Assembly: GCA_019918135.1 (NCBI GenBank)
Contig: WBZZ01004810.1
Span: 131,001-195,000 of the forward strand
Direction of reading: 5' to 3'
DNA length: 64,000 bases
Source of the DNA: Paulinella micropora
Taxonomy: Eukaryota; Cercozoa; Imbricatea; Euglyphida; Paulinellidae
In this document: positions 9,365-17,719 of the stretch, piece by piece
Position numbering within the stretch: position 1 is the stretch's first letter
Layout of the letters: each line of letters begins with the position of its first letter
Notes under the pieces: model-generated
What the model was told of the DNA's origin: nothing
The model's database searches: none
Seen by the model: only the letters and a program-made list of their open reading frames with translations
Made by a program: the position numbers and the translations under genes

Positions 9365-10597
9365 TTATTGGTCTTCTATGAAGTTAGCAATAATATTGAT
9401 ATTTCCTCCTCCACCAGCAGAGACAGACTTCTGTGTAAAAGTCAATACATCACTCGGTGATAGGTATATATCATAACTTCTAAGATTGATTTGTTGAGTT
9501 GATTGAGAATTAACATATAGTTTAAAAATTGTTGTTCCGTTTGCAATAGCACTCGCCTTTGTGTCAGTATCTACAATTGAGTACTTAGAATCAACATCAG
9601 CAAAACCTGCTCCAGTTAGTGTTCCATTTAATACCATTCTAACAACATTTGACTTAGTATCTTCATTTGTAATACTTATCAAAGTGGGATAAACATTTGA
9701 ATAATTTGCCAAATTAGCACCTCCCGCATCAAATACCGCTTTGTTTCTTATACTAATAATAGGACTTTCAGTGGTGTTTGCTGCTTTACTTCCTTCCACT
9801 TCGTTTGTTATACTTGTGTTTATCGTATTCGTTCCCTCAATGAATAAACTAGCACTCGCCGTTTTAAGAATTTGTATTCCAGTCTTTGCATCATTTCTCA
9901 TGACTGCCGTAAAAGGTAATGTTGTATTTCGCAGGCTTACACCATTATTAGCATTCGCATACTTAATCATATGAACTAGTTGGAAATCACCAGTCTCTGG
10001 ATTTTCAATTGAAAACTTAATGGCGCCAAATCCAAGATACTGAAATTGAATTTGAAATACATTTCCTACGCTCCAATCTAAGTCTGGCATAGCCGAAGTT
10101 CCATCGCAAGGGTCGTCCCAATCTTCTTGGTCAATATAATCTACAGCATTTCCCGAACAATGTGCGATATTCATTCCTGCTTGATTTTTGTAAAAATAAA
10201 AGCCATTGTTAAGGTCGTTTCCTATTCCAATAAATGAATAGTAATCTTTTGTATCATCCGTTGTCCATAGAGCAGTAAAGCGAGCAAGTACACCCGTTCC
10301 AGTTCTATATTTTATTCTCCTTTTACTTACTAATCCAGCATCCGCCGTCGCATTTGCTTGAGTTTTCAATTCAGCCATATTTTCCAAAAATGACACACTT
10401 GCTTTAGTTTCTGTTTTTGTCCATATCCTAGTATTAATGGTATATGGAAAGATTTCCTGTAATACTGGTGTTAATTGTGCAGTTGTTGTTTCGCCGAAGG
10501 CTGTCTTCATATTATCAATGTGTCCATCATATCCTACTTTTATGTTAATGAACTCTCCTTTAGGATTTTGTGCGACCAAATTTCTCTGGTGGGACAT
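9365..10597 (-). CDS. Lectin-like structural protein of unknown function (410 aa)
   Basis: A beta-rich protein with an N-terminal domain (about 1-75, with TPVLQEIFPYTINTRIW), a central domain (about 90-215) including FQIQFQYLGFGAIKF and a YANAN stretch, and a beta-rich C-terminus. Proteins with the QYLGFGAI core occur in giant viruses and related elements, and the pattern suggests a concanavalin-like or jelly-roll fold. It is the last gene of the minus-strand virion block, next to the capsid gene, so a capsid-surface or attachment role is likely. Its leader holds a GTTTTCGAAGTAGTCAAAAAC hairpin. The element 2 copy is broken into three frames. Confidence 0.65.
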   Translation of the reverse strand: MSHQRNLVAQNPKGEFINIKVGYDGHIDNMKTAFGETTTAQLTPVLQEIFPYTINTRIWTKTETKASVSFLENMAELKTQANATADAGLVSKRRIKYRTGTGVLARFTALWTTDDTKDYYSFIGIGNDLNNGFYFYKNQAGMNIAHCSGNAVDYIDQEDWDDPCDGTSAMPDLDWSVGNVFQIQFQYLGFGAIKFSIENPETGDFQLVHMIKYANANNGVSLRNTTLPFTAVMRNDAKTGIQILKTASASLFIEGTNTINTSITNEVEGSKAANTTESPIISIRNKAVFDAGGANLANYSNVYPTLISITNEDTKSNVVRMVLNGTLTGAGFADVDSKYSIVDTDTKASAIANGTTIFKLYVNSQSTQQINLRSYDIYLSPSDVLTFTQKSVSAGGGGNINIIANFIEDQ

Positions 10598-10702
10598 TGT
10601 TGATTTTTTGTTTTCGAAGTAGTCAAAAACAAAGGTTCTATATTATCAAAAAAATAAATTAACTATCAAAATTAATAATTACATATTACCTCACTGGCGG
10701 AG

Positions 10703-11227
10703 TTATGAGATCGTAATCATATTTGCCTTAACCTGAACCTCTCGCTGAGTGATTGCCACGGTGTAGTGGTTAAGAGCAGTTCCCGCATTAGTGCCAATAA
10801 ACTCCCATCGTCGCTCAGTATCAAGACTTAAACCGCTGATTTCATTTTGGTCTTTGCTCCATAGCGGGCGGGTATTATCCCAAGCATCGACCCAGAACCA
10901 GTTGTATTTATACACATCATTATTCATCAAGGCCGAACCCTCAATCTTCGGCTTCAGGTACATGTAGTCTTCTTCAGAGGCGCAGTCAATGTTAAACTCT
11001 TGCTGTCGTGCTCCGTCTAGAGTAGTGTATAAAGTAGCGATCTTTGCTGCTGTGCGATTATCATGGTCATAAGCAGTGTTCTTCCTTTCTTCGGTGTTAA
11101 AAACTGAGTGATAAATCTTCTTCAAACGGCGACCATGGCCTCTGTCAAATCGCATAATAATATTTTGGGTTGTGGTTGCTCCAATTGAATTCTTATAAAC
11201 ATAGGGATAATCGATATTGAAGTTCAT
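10703..11227 (-). CDS. MCP: Major capsid protein, C-terminal part (split by frameshift)
   Basis: These 174 residues start at an ATG that overlaps the stop of the upstream ORF (ATGA). In element 2 the homologous stretch is continuous in reading frame across this junction. This suggests that the two element 1 ORFs are one capsid gene of about 496 aa, split by loss of one base just before the overlap (near 11232). Motifs shared by both copies include FDRGHG and KIYH. Alternatively the ATGA overlap could work by coupled translation, but the conserved alignment across it favours a lesion or an assembly error. Confidence 0.6.
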   Translation of the reverse strand: MNFNIDYPYVYKNSIGATTTQNIIMRFDRGHGRRLKKIYHSVFNTEERKNTAYDHDNRTAAKIATLYTTLDGARQQEFNIDCASEEDYMYLKPKIEGSALMNNDVYKYNWFWVDAWDNTRPLWSKDQNEISGLSLDTERRWEFIGTNAGTALNHYTVAITQREVQVKANMITIS

Positions 11228-12192
11228 ACCTTCGGGCTAGCAATCTTCTGTTGAATTGATTGAATGACATCAGGGTTTGTTTCAACAGCGAGAAACAAGT
11301 TAAGATTGGTAACATCAGCAGATACAGCCATAGGCAGTGTAGCATTTAGTGCGGCAAGATAAGCAGTGCTAATACAAGTAGCGGCACCATTCGTCACCGT
11401 ATAACCGGTTCTGTCAGTAGCACTCCACACAATTCGCATAGTCAAAATCTCTGGAAACATAATAGTCTTATCAAGTGCGAAAATAGTATTAATAATCATA
11501 CCCAAAGGAATTTTAACATTGATAGCGGTGGCGGCAGTTGCTCCACTTCCCACAAGATACTTCGCCTCGTTGTAATTAACATTTACGGCGGATAGTGCTC
11601 CCACTCCAGTCGTCAAAGCAGCATCATCGTGACGACGAGCAGAAATCACTGGCTTTCGCAATAGACCCTGAGTTGCGGCAGCAACATCGTTATTACCATC
11701 AGCGGCCGCACGAAAGGCCGTTCTAGTTGCTTCAACGGCACTAATGTTAATCAAGCCGTTAGCATTACACTTTTGTAGCATACATCCGTATCCGCTAGCA
11801 TCCCCGTGGTTAGGAAGGTCAAGGAAATCCTTCAAGTTCATTTCTGGTTTCCACAACATCTTAGTCACATGTCTAAGGTTGTTAACGTCGCACAGATAAA
11901 CACCGCTACGGGTCTGAAGTTGAATTTGAGAAATTTGCGAAAGGCAGTCCATAAAAATTCTAGTATAAGTGTTGGCAACAAGAGGTGCTCTCATAGTATA
12001 AGTAAAACTCAAATAAGACCGAGCGAGATTGAACGGGCGACTGATAAGGTCAAATGATCGTTCTTGTCCGCCAGCAGTGGTGACTTCAAATGAAGCGGAA
12101 CCCTCACGTGGGGCGAGTTTATTCAAACGATACGAAGCACTGATGTAGTCAGTCTTACTGAAGTCTAATTCGCCTCCGTGTTGAGTTGGCAT
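11224..12192 (-). CDS. MCP: Major capsid protein, N-terminal part
   Basis: 322 residues starting MPTQHGGELDF. Segments such as FNLARSYLSFTYT, IQLQTRSGVYLCDV and TIFALDKTIMFPEI recur in element 2 (50740-51675). Position between the penton-like gene and the lectin-like gene, total length near 500 aa with the C-terminal part, and beta-rich sequence fit a double jelly-roll capsid protein of the PLV type. Capsid identity rests on gene context and general character, because I cannot run a structure search. It would form the trimeric hexons of the shell. Confidence 0.65.
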   Translation of the reverse strand: MPTQHGGELDFSKTDYISASYRLNKLAPREGSASFEVTTAGGQERSFDLISRPFNLARSYLSFTYTMRAPLVANTYTRIFMDCLSQISQIQLQTRSGVYLCDVNNLRHVTKMLWKPEMNLKDFLDLPNHGDASGYGCMLQKCNANGLINISAVEATRTAFRAAADGNNDVAAATQGLLRKPVISARRHDDAALTTGVGALSAVNVNYNEAKYLVGSGATAATAINVKIPLGMIINTIFALDKTIMFPEILTMRIVWSATDRTGYTVTNGAATCISTAYLAALNATLPMAVSADVTNLNLFLAVETNPDVIQSIQQKIASPKV

Positions 12193-12303
12193 TTTGTTTT
12201 TGATTTTTTAGGCAGTTGTCTATCTCAAAACTTGTTTTGAGATTGTTTGCTAATTCACAAGAATATATTCATAGAAAAAAATAATTAAATCAAAAATAAT
12301 TAT

Positions 12304-13116
12304 TTATCTCTGTTTCAAAAGATTGAAGAATGATGTAAATAAATTAAAATAATTAGTCTCTCTGTAAATCAACAAAGTCATTACAATACCCAAACCATTA
12401 AGATTTATAGCCTGATCGTTTTCGTCCGTCAAGTAAAACCTAAATACATTATTTGAACTGGTGGATAATTTCTTACCATACTCAGACCCGCTTCCGTCGT
12501 ATATAACGGCTCCAAATGGTATTTCGTTGGCAGTATATATTTCTTGTAGCACGTGATTATCTCCTTCACCAACTAAGTCCGATTGAAGGTATAAAGTCTT
12601 TTCACCAGTTAAAATAATTACATTTGGCGATTTAATGAAATCATTGGCAAAGAAATATGTGGAATTTCTATCAAACCCCATTACTTCGTGAATACGTGTA
12701 TCAGCATCAAATATAAACCGCGGTTGAATACCTCCGTTATTTGAAACACTGAATGTTAATTTGCCATCTTCTGGTTCTATGTTGGTATTATTACTTGAGA
12801 CGACATAAGTATAATTATTTGGGCTGTCTGCGGTTAGCACCTCCGACAACTTATTTTTTAGATTGTTCATTGTGTAGTTTCCCTCAGGTATCGTAATTAA
12901 AGCCTCATACCCGTCTTCGCTAAGGGTAAAAGTATTGTATGGTGAAGCCACAGAGTAATACGACTTCGGCACATAAATATGAAGTATTTTACAATGTGTG
13001 GGATTGTCCAGTGATTTTAAGTTTATTTCGTGTGTAAAGTCGCTATCTGTGCCTGTTATTCTGTTTTTACTATTTATGTAATAGATACCACTTGACCTGC
13101 CCCCTTTGTAATCCAT
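12304..13116 (-). CDS. mCP: Minor capsid (penton-like) protein (270 aa)
   Basis: The sequence runs INSKNRITG...FTHEINL, then YVPKSYYSV, NTFTL, ITIPEGNYT and later FRFYL. This arrangement is typical of single jelly-roll penton proteins of PLVs and virophages, which open with an INSxxR segment and carry the IPxGNYT motif. Length fits the family. It lies between the capsid and protease genes. The start codon directly follows a stem-loop (13121-13174). The element 2 copy has at least two frameshifts. Confidence 0.7.
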   Translation of the reverse strand: MDYKGGRSSGIYYINSKNRITGTDSDFTHEINLKSLDNPTHCKILHIYVPKSYYSVASPYNTFTLSEDGYEALITIPEGNYTMNNLKNKLSEVLTADSPNNYTYVVSSNNTNIEPEDGKLTFSVSNNGGIQPRFIFDADTRIHEVMGFDRNSTYFFANDFIKSPNVIILTGEKTLYLQSDLVGEGDNHVLQEIYTANEIPFGAVIYDGSGSEYGKKLSTSSNNVFRFYLTDENDQAINLNGLGIVMTLLIYRETNYFNLFTSFFNLLKQR

Positions 13117-13120
13117 GATA

Positions 13121-13174
13121 TTTAGAATTGCGCCTCTATTTTGCTAATCGCAAGATTTCTCGCTATATTCTAAA
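13121..13174. promoter_or_regulatory. Stem-loop leader of the penton-like gene
   Basis: TTTAGAAT...ATTCTAAA encloses a second stem (TTGCTAATCGCAA). The structure ends four bases from the start codon at 13116. The same leader type precedes the protease and integrase genes. Confidence 0.6.
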
Positions 13175-13217
13175 CATCGTTTTTTTCTTTTTCAAAAAAA
13201 TTAATCGGTTTTCGATG

Positions 13218-13267
13218 GTTATCAACAAACGAGAATGAGTGAAACGAATGAGAGTGTAGTTGATAAC
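13218..13267. repeat. Intergenic hairpin GTTATCAAC...GTTGATAAC
   Basis: A hairpin with GAATGAG/ACGAATGAG direct repeats in its loop lies between the protease 3' end and the penton leader. Related hairpins occur at 54354-54405 and 61165-61217. It could end transcription or stabilise messages. Confidence 0.55.
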
Positions 13268-13273
13268 TATCTT

Positions 13274-13474
13274 TTATATGAATGTATTAAATCCCTCACC
13301 ATCCCCATAACCATTCTGTGCTTTTAATTTCTCCGCTTCTTCTTCTTTTAAGTCTGTGAAACCCGAACTAAACTTAAATCGGTTGCCTTTCGCCCGCTCC
13401 ATTAAAAACCTCATTGAGTGCCATCCGCATGTGTCGGTTGTGTCAGATTGTTGTTTTACTTGATTAACCTTCAT
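13274..13474 (-). CDS. Protease C-terminal fragment with the catalytic cysteine
   Basis: This 66-aa ORF contains TDTCGWHSMRF, the cysteine motif of Ulp1/adenain-type proteases. It directly follows the stop of the 615-aa ORF. In element 2 the same residues continue in one frame from the DPLALYQPT segment. Element 1 therefore lacks one A in the AAA(A) run near 13495, which separates Cys from the His and Asp. Confidence 0.65.
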   Translation of the reverse strand: MKVNQVKQQSDTTDTCGWHSMRFLMERAKGNRFKFSSGFTDLKEEEAEKLKAQNGYGDGEGFNTFI

Positions 13475-15321
13475 TAATAAATAACTATCGGGGTGGCTTT
13501 ATCAATGAGTTGTTTCATTTGTTGTTGAAAGTCTTCCGTTGGTTGGTAAAGTGCTAATGGGTCATACACTTCAACACTCCTGTCTTTATCTAGACTTACC
13601 CATATAGCAATCCAATGAGACCCCGCTTGTTTGTGATTGTCCAAATTCATAATAAATCCGTATCGCTTTCTGCTTCCGGGCTTCAACTTATAGATTTCAT
13701 CACTGGCTATCGCTCCGAGATACCATCCATATTTTTTCATTATATCATCTATTTCATTAGTCATTAATCCCCGCCCCTCTCCTTGTAATGGGACTTCCTC
13801 TGGCTGTGGTTTTGACTCTGCCTCTGGTTGCTCTGGTTGCTCGGGCTCTGGCTGTGGTTGTTCTAATGATGCGGTAATCGTAGGGGGTAGCGGTTGGGGC
13901 ATCCCTTCATCAACATTTAAATCCGCTGAAACTTGTTTATCTACATTTGGGTCTATTGTCATTTTGTTAGTTAGAGTATTTACAAAATCCTTTTTATTCA
14001 TTGTGTGCCTCCAATCTTTGCGGGATAAATATTTTTTTATTTTCGCTATTGAAAATACCTTATCAATTAATTCATCTAATGTCTTCGCTCCACTACCTTT
14101 TTGTTCAGTAATACCCATATACTCTTCATATCTAGCATAATCCGCCACTTTTCTTTTTACGTTTTTCACCTCACTTCCAACATCAATATTAAACCTTTTA
14201 ATCATGTTAATAATCCACTTTGAAGTGTCTTTGTAATTTAATTTGTTATGACCATCATTATCTAGTCTCTTTTTTAAAGCCTGTGCTAACTCTTTTATGG
14301 TAATGGTTGGGTGATAAGTTTTTGAAAATCCAGAGATTAAAAATTGATTAATTTGTAAATTTTCAAGATGCTTACCCTTTTCTTCCGCTTTCTTTTTTTC
14401 CTTTTCAAGTTTTTCTTTATATTCTTCTGCTAACTTTTTCTGTTCCTCTAAAGACGTCGCTGTGGCTATAGCCGTCTGAATATCTTGACTGGCTTTTTGT
14501 AAGTCTTTGAGACTCATCTTTTTAATGAATTTATCTGTATATCCTGCTAATTTCAGTGTTTCAATATCTTTCTGCTTTTGCTTTTTTTCTTCCTCATATT
14601 GCTCTTTCGTTTTCAATGGTGCTTCATCTCCTAAATTAGGTAAGGCTGGTGCTTGTGGTGGTGCTCCAAATGGTGGTGCTAATGGTGGTGCTTGTGGCGG
14701 TGCTTGTGGCGGTGCTTGTGGCTGTCCATATTGTGGTGGCATAATATATTGATATTGCGGTGGCGGTGGTAATGCTTGTATTCTATTTTTTCTGTCTTCT
14801 TCATATTTTACATCATCTATGAGTTTTTGCTCCCTTCTTAGTTCTCTGTCTTTTTGTTCTTGTCGTTCCTTGATATCGGAAAGTTCATTGCGGTGTATCC
14901 TTGCTAACTCATCCTGCCTTTCCTTCGCATCTGCTACGTCTTTTCGTTCTAGCCTTTTCTTTTCTTCTTCTAAATCCTCCCTTTTCTTCTTTTCCTTTTC
15001 TTCCTCGTCATGTATTAACTCATATTTCTTTTGTAAGTTGCTTTGTATCTGGTTTCGGTTCTCATGTTCAAGACGATTGAAATCAGATTTGATTATTTTT
15101 TCTCTTGGTTTGCGGCTAGCCCTTTGAGACTTTGGTTTGCTAATATATTTCATAAAAAGTTTAACGATTTGTAATGTGCTTAAATCATTTGTTTTCTTAC
15201 CAAAATTAAGATAATATTTTTTGCCCTTCTGAATAATATACGGCCTCCCGCTCTTATTTCTATAAACTCGTGGTGGACGGACTTTTACCCTTTTCACATT
15301 CTTAGTCTTAGCCGAACCCAT
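13474..15321 (-). CDS. PRO: Coiled-coil protein fused to an Ulp1/adenain-like protease
   Basis: 615 residues. The basic N-terminus (about 1-70) includes GRPYIIQKGKKYYLNFGKK. A long charged coiled coil follows (about 85-190), then a Pro/Gln-rich linker (APPQAPPQAPP, about 200-235), another helical region, and a C-terminal cysteine protease domain with the histidine in GSHWIAIW and the aspartate in VEVYDPLA. The catalytic Cys falls in the next ORF because of a frameshift. Such proteases mature the virion in PLVs, virophages and adenoviruses. Attachment to a long coiled-coil protein is unusual and may place the enzyme within the capsid. The start follows a stem-loop leader (15333-15386). Confidence 0.75.
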   Translation of the reverse strand: MGSAKTKNVKRVKVRPPRVYRNKSGRPYIIQKGKKYYLNFGKKTNDLSTLQIVKLFMKYISKPKSQRASRKPREKIIKSDFNRLEHENRNQIQSNLQKKYELIHDEEEKEKKKREDLEEEKKRLERKDVADAKERQDELARIHRNELSDIKERQEQKDRELRREQKLIDDVKYEEDRKNRIQALPPPPQYQYIMPPQYGQPQAPPQAPPQAPPLAPPFGAPPQAPALPNLGDEAPLKTKEQYEEEKKQKQKDIETLKLAGYTDKFIKKMSLKDLQKASQDIQTAIATATSLEEQKKLAEEYKEKLEKEKKKAEEKGKHLENLQINQFLISGFSKTYHPTITIKELAQALKKRLDNDGHNKLNYKDTSKWIINMIKRFNIDVGSEVKNVKRKVADYARYEEYMGITEQKGSGAKTLDELIDKVFSIAKIKKYLSRKDWRHTMNKKDFVNTLTNKMTIDPNVDKQVSADLNVDEGMPQPLPPTITASLEQPQPEPEQPEQPEAESKPQPEEVPLQGEGRGLMTNEIDDIMKKYGWYLGAIASDEIYKLKPGSRKRYGFIMNLDNHKQAGSHWIAIWVSLDKDRSVEVYDPLALYQPTEDFQQQMKQLIDKATPIVIY

Positions 15322-15332
15322 TATATAGATAG

Positions 15333-15386
15333 TTTAGAATTGCGCCTCTATCTTGCTAATCGCAAGATTTCTCGCTATATTCTAAA
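15333..15386. promoter_or_regulatory. Stem-loop leader of the protease gene
   Basis: TTTAGAAT...ATTCTAAA with an inner TTGCTAATCGCAA stem, nearly the same sequence as the leader at 13121-13174. Confidence 0.6.
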
Positions 15387-15486
15387 CCATCGTTTTTTTA
15401 TTGAGAAAAAATTAATCTGTTTTCGATGTTTGTAAAATGTTTTTGTTTTTGAAGTAGTCAAAAACAAAGATACACGAAAATGAGTG

Positions 15487-15522
15487 ATATGTTGAATTTT
15501 AAAATGAAAAATTCAACATTGG
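15487..15522. repeat. ATGTTGAATTTT palindrome inside a hairpin
   Basis: ATGTTGAATTTT...AAAATTCAACAT lies inside a longer hairpin whose outer arms (TTTGTAAA/TTTACAAA) also occur elsewhere. The element 2 hairpin at 54415-54464 lacks it, so it looks inserted. Confidence 0.5.
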
Positions 15523-15548
15523 ATGAGAGTGTGGATTTACAAATATCT

Positions 15549-15860
15549 TTACCTAAACTTTACAGCCCCTCCTCGTTGCTTACCATAACCAAGTTTTGCG
15601 GCAGTAGCACTAACACTACCAGCGTAAGGCACCCCAACACTACTCAACGCCCCCGCAGTCCTAGAGATTACCTTATTATCGCGAAGGAATTTATTAACAG
15701 CCAAGGCAGTTTTTCCGACCTTAGCCCAGTTAATCTTTCCTCCCTTTTGACCACATCCCTTCTTCTTAGTTTTCTTTTTTCCTCCCTTCTGTGGCATTGA
15801 TGGATTGTATCCGATGTTATATCCTGATGGTTGTGAAATTATCACTGGTGATACTGGCAT
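15549..15860 (-). CDS. Small basic Gly/Lys-rich virion-type protein (103 aa)
   Basis: The protein is predicted identical, residue for residue, in element 2 (54465-54776), although silent changes exist. It has a lysine-glycine-rich stretch (KGGKKKTKKKGCGQKGGK), a helical hydrophobic segment (WAKVGKTALAVNKFL) and a second Gly/Ala-rich helical region. This resembles small core or membrane-active proteins of adenovirus-like virions, but no family can be named. Its place between the protease and the packaging ATPase supports a virion role. Identity between otherwise diverged elements points to strong constraint or recent exchange. Confidence 0.6.
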   Translation of the reverse strand: MPVSPVIISQPSGYNIGYNPSMPQKGGKKKTKKKGCGQKGGKINWAKVGKTALAVNKFLRDNKVISRTAGALSSVGVPYAGSVSATAAKLGYGKQRGGAVKFR

Positions 15861-15897
15861 ATATAATACAGAAAAATAATTATAAAATTATAATTTT

Positions 15898-16749
15898 TTA
15901 TTTCAAACGAAAATTAAAGTTTTTTCTTAACTCATCATCAACACTTGAAACATAAAGAAAATTAAATCTCTCCTTTGTTGCTTCGTGATACTTTTGAAGA
16001 AAGTAATCAAAATCAAAAGATAAGTCTAAGTGTTTATACACGAGTTCCATTTTATCCTGAGACTGGCTTGGAAAGATTAATAAATAATCCAACTGCTTAA
16101 TGGCTTCTGGCCGTAGGTCGTTCAGATACTGACTTGACATAATCACCTTTGATTTATAGTGCCTATTCTTTTTTAACAAATCACTTACGGACTTGTCTCT
16201 TAATCCACTACCTAAATCATCCAAAACAAAAACTACCTCTGGCGACATATACTTGCTGGGTCGTTCTTTTGGTTCTGTAGTTTTCTTTTTTTCTTCTTTT
16301 CCGAAATAAAGAAATTGTGGCTTCTCTATTTCTTCTTCATCTTTGATTTCTCCTTCATGTATATCTCGATCATGATGGAGATTTTCGTCCTGTCTGTTCA
16401 GTTTGTCTAACTCATAATCTATGACACTATCTCCGACACGTCGGAGATTACCATCTGATTTAAGAAAGGTATATACCGCCATTGGGTTGCCTCTGTTCTT
16501 AAAGTGCTTAACCATTGCTTTATAAATGTAGTCCTTGTGGATTGTTGAAGCGATAATAACGATACGGGTTTTTCTGTCTGTTGTCCGTTTCAGTATTTCA
16601 AAGAGTGCTGTCGTCTTACCGCTCTTCTTACGGGCAAGTAGAAATATGTTGGCATACGGCTCATTGAATAATTTATAACCTTTTGCTTTTTTATCTCCGT
16701 TTCCGTCCTGCTTCACAGGCTTAACTTTGACATTGTTAATCTTCTCCAT
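15898..16749 (-). CDS. ATPase: Genome-packaging ATPase, FtsK/HerA (A32-like) type (283 aa)
   Basis: The Walker A segment is LLARKKSGKTT (about residue 35) and Walker B is VVFVLDDLGSG (about 175), followed by a sensor-like IMSSQYLNDLRP. This is the pattern of A32-type packaging ATPases of PLVs, virophages and giant viruses, which pump DNA into the capsid. Against the element 2 homologue (272 aa) it carries two extra stretches, NLRRVGD and NLHHDRD. Both coincide exactly with palindromes in the DNA (16429-16448 and 16363-16382). The rest is highly similar, so the insertions are recent and tolerated. Confidence 0.88.
   Translation of the reverse strand: MEKINNVKVKPVKQDGNGDKKAKGYKLFNEPYANIFLLARKKSGKTTALFEILKRTTDRKTRIVIIASTIHKDYIYKAMVKHFKNRGNPMAVYTFLKSDGNLRRVGDSVIDYELDKLNRQDENLHHDRDIHEGEIKDEEEIEKPQFLYFGKEEKKKTTEPKERPSKYMSPEVVFVLDDLGSGLRDKSVSDLLKKNRHYKSKVIMSSQYLNDLRPEAIKQLDYLLIFPSQSQDKMELVYKHLDLSFDFDYFLQKYHEATKERFNFLYVSSVDDELRKNFNFRLK
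16363..16382. repeat. Dispersed palindrome variant inside the ATPase gene
   Basis: ATCTCGATCATGATGGAGAT, near-palindromic, read as NLHHDRD on the minus strand. It is absent from the element 2 ATPase. Confidence 0.7.
16429..16448. repeat. Dispersed palindrome inside the ATPase gene
   Basis: ATCTCCGACACGTCGGAGAT, read as NLRRVGD on the minus strand. It is absent from the element 2 ATPase, which otherwise aligns through the site. Confidence 0.85.
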
Positions 16750-16758
16750 TATATATTA

Positions 16759-17139
16759 TTACCCTAAAAACTCTAGGCATACAACAATTCGCCCCGCTAA
16801 ATTTCCTGTGTCAATATTTCCGCTGTCGGTTTCAAGGACTTTAAATGTATATTGTCCGTCAGTCCATCCGACAACACCCAAATTATAACCGAGATTTGAA
16901 ATGTTTGCTGTAGTGCTGTCCGCAAATGTTCCAATAATTCCAATTCTATCCATGTAAAGAATTCTGGTTTTGGTTTCGGTCTGGTCGTTCATATAGTGGA
17001 TAAACTTAACATTCATTTTGGTGGGTGTGAATGACATTTGGATATTTTTATTAAATGTTTTGCTTCCTCCAGCAAAATCATTGCTCAGAAAAATAATCTT
17101 TTGGTATTTATAGTCAGTCATGGTTATATTACTACTCAT
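16759..17139 (-). CDS. Small virion-type protein of unknown function (126 aa)
   Basis: The first in-frame ATG is at 17139 (MSSNITMTDYKYQ). A second ATG five codons later is also possible. The sequence is beta-rich and hydrophobic (IIFLSNDFAGG, ILYMDRIGIIGTF, GRIVVCLEFL). The element 2 copy (55640-56020) is intact and nearly identical after the first residues. It lies between the ATPase and the membrane protein in the virion block, so a capsid or internal structural role is likely. No family is recognised. Confidence 0.6.
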   Translation of the reverse strand: MSSNITMTDYKYQKIIFLSNDFAGGSKTFNKNIQMSFTPTKMNVKFIHYMNDQTETKTRILYMDRIGIIGTFADSTTANISNLGYNLGVVGWTDGQYTFKVLETDSGNIDTGNLAGRIVVCLEFLG

Positions 17140-17365
17140 AAACTTTTTAATAATCAAAATATTTTCGCGGACTGCCTGCGACTTTTACTCACGGATAAGT
17201 GAAAAAAAGAATATAAGTTGTGTTTATTGTATTCAAAAAGGTATAGATACTAAATTTAAATGTATTTACAAACCGATGAGTGATTGGTGTGTTAGTTTTG
17301 ATGAAGCAATGCCTTTAATCTGTGATGGTGATAATAGATGGTATATGACACATATATACGAATGC

Positions 17366-17719
17366 TTACTTCTTTGAAGAAGGTGATGGAAGGCATATCC
17401 CAATCAAAAGTGTTAAAATACCGACATAAGTATTAGCAACCTCACAAGGTAAGTTCTTTTCAGATAGCCTTACGATACAAAGGGTGATGATGGATATAAT
17501 GATACCCATTTGAAATAAATATTTAATAAGGCGGCTGTCTGTCGGTCTATTTTTCATACAACAGCACGACCAGTTATCTTCCAATTCATGCTCTACTTTT
17601 TTTTCCTCAGTCTTTAGTTCTACTTCAAGAACACGGGATTTTAATTCTGGAGTTAGTTCGCCATCCATATCCATAATAGGTGGGGGTCTGTGAAGTCTAG
17701 TCGTATTATTGTTTGACAT
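17366..17719 (-). CDS. Two-helix membrane protein (117 aa)
   Basis: The N-terminal half is polar and charged (RPPPIMDMDGELTPELKSR, then an E/K-rich helix and a CCC cluster). The C-terminal half has two hydrophobic segments (YLFQMGIIISIITLCIVRL and TYVGILTLLIGICLPSP). Small proteins of this build are common in giant viruses and virophages and sit in internal or envelope membranes. The start overlaps the fibre stop by 14 bases, suggesting joint transcription. The intact element 2 copy is 56277-56627. Confidence 0.6.
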   Translation of the reverse strand: MSNNNTTRLHRPPPIMDMDGELTPELKSRVLEVELKTEEKKVEHELEDNWSCCCMKNRPTDSRLIKYLFQMGIIISIITLCIVRLSEKNLPCEVANTYVGILTLLIGICLPSPSSKK

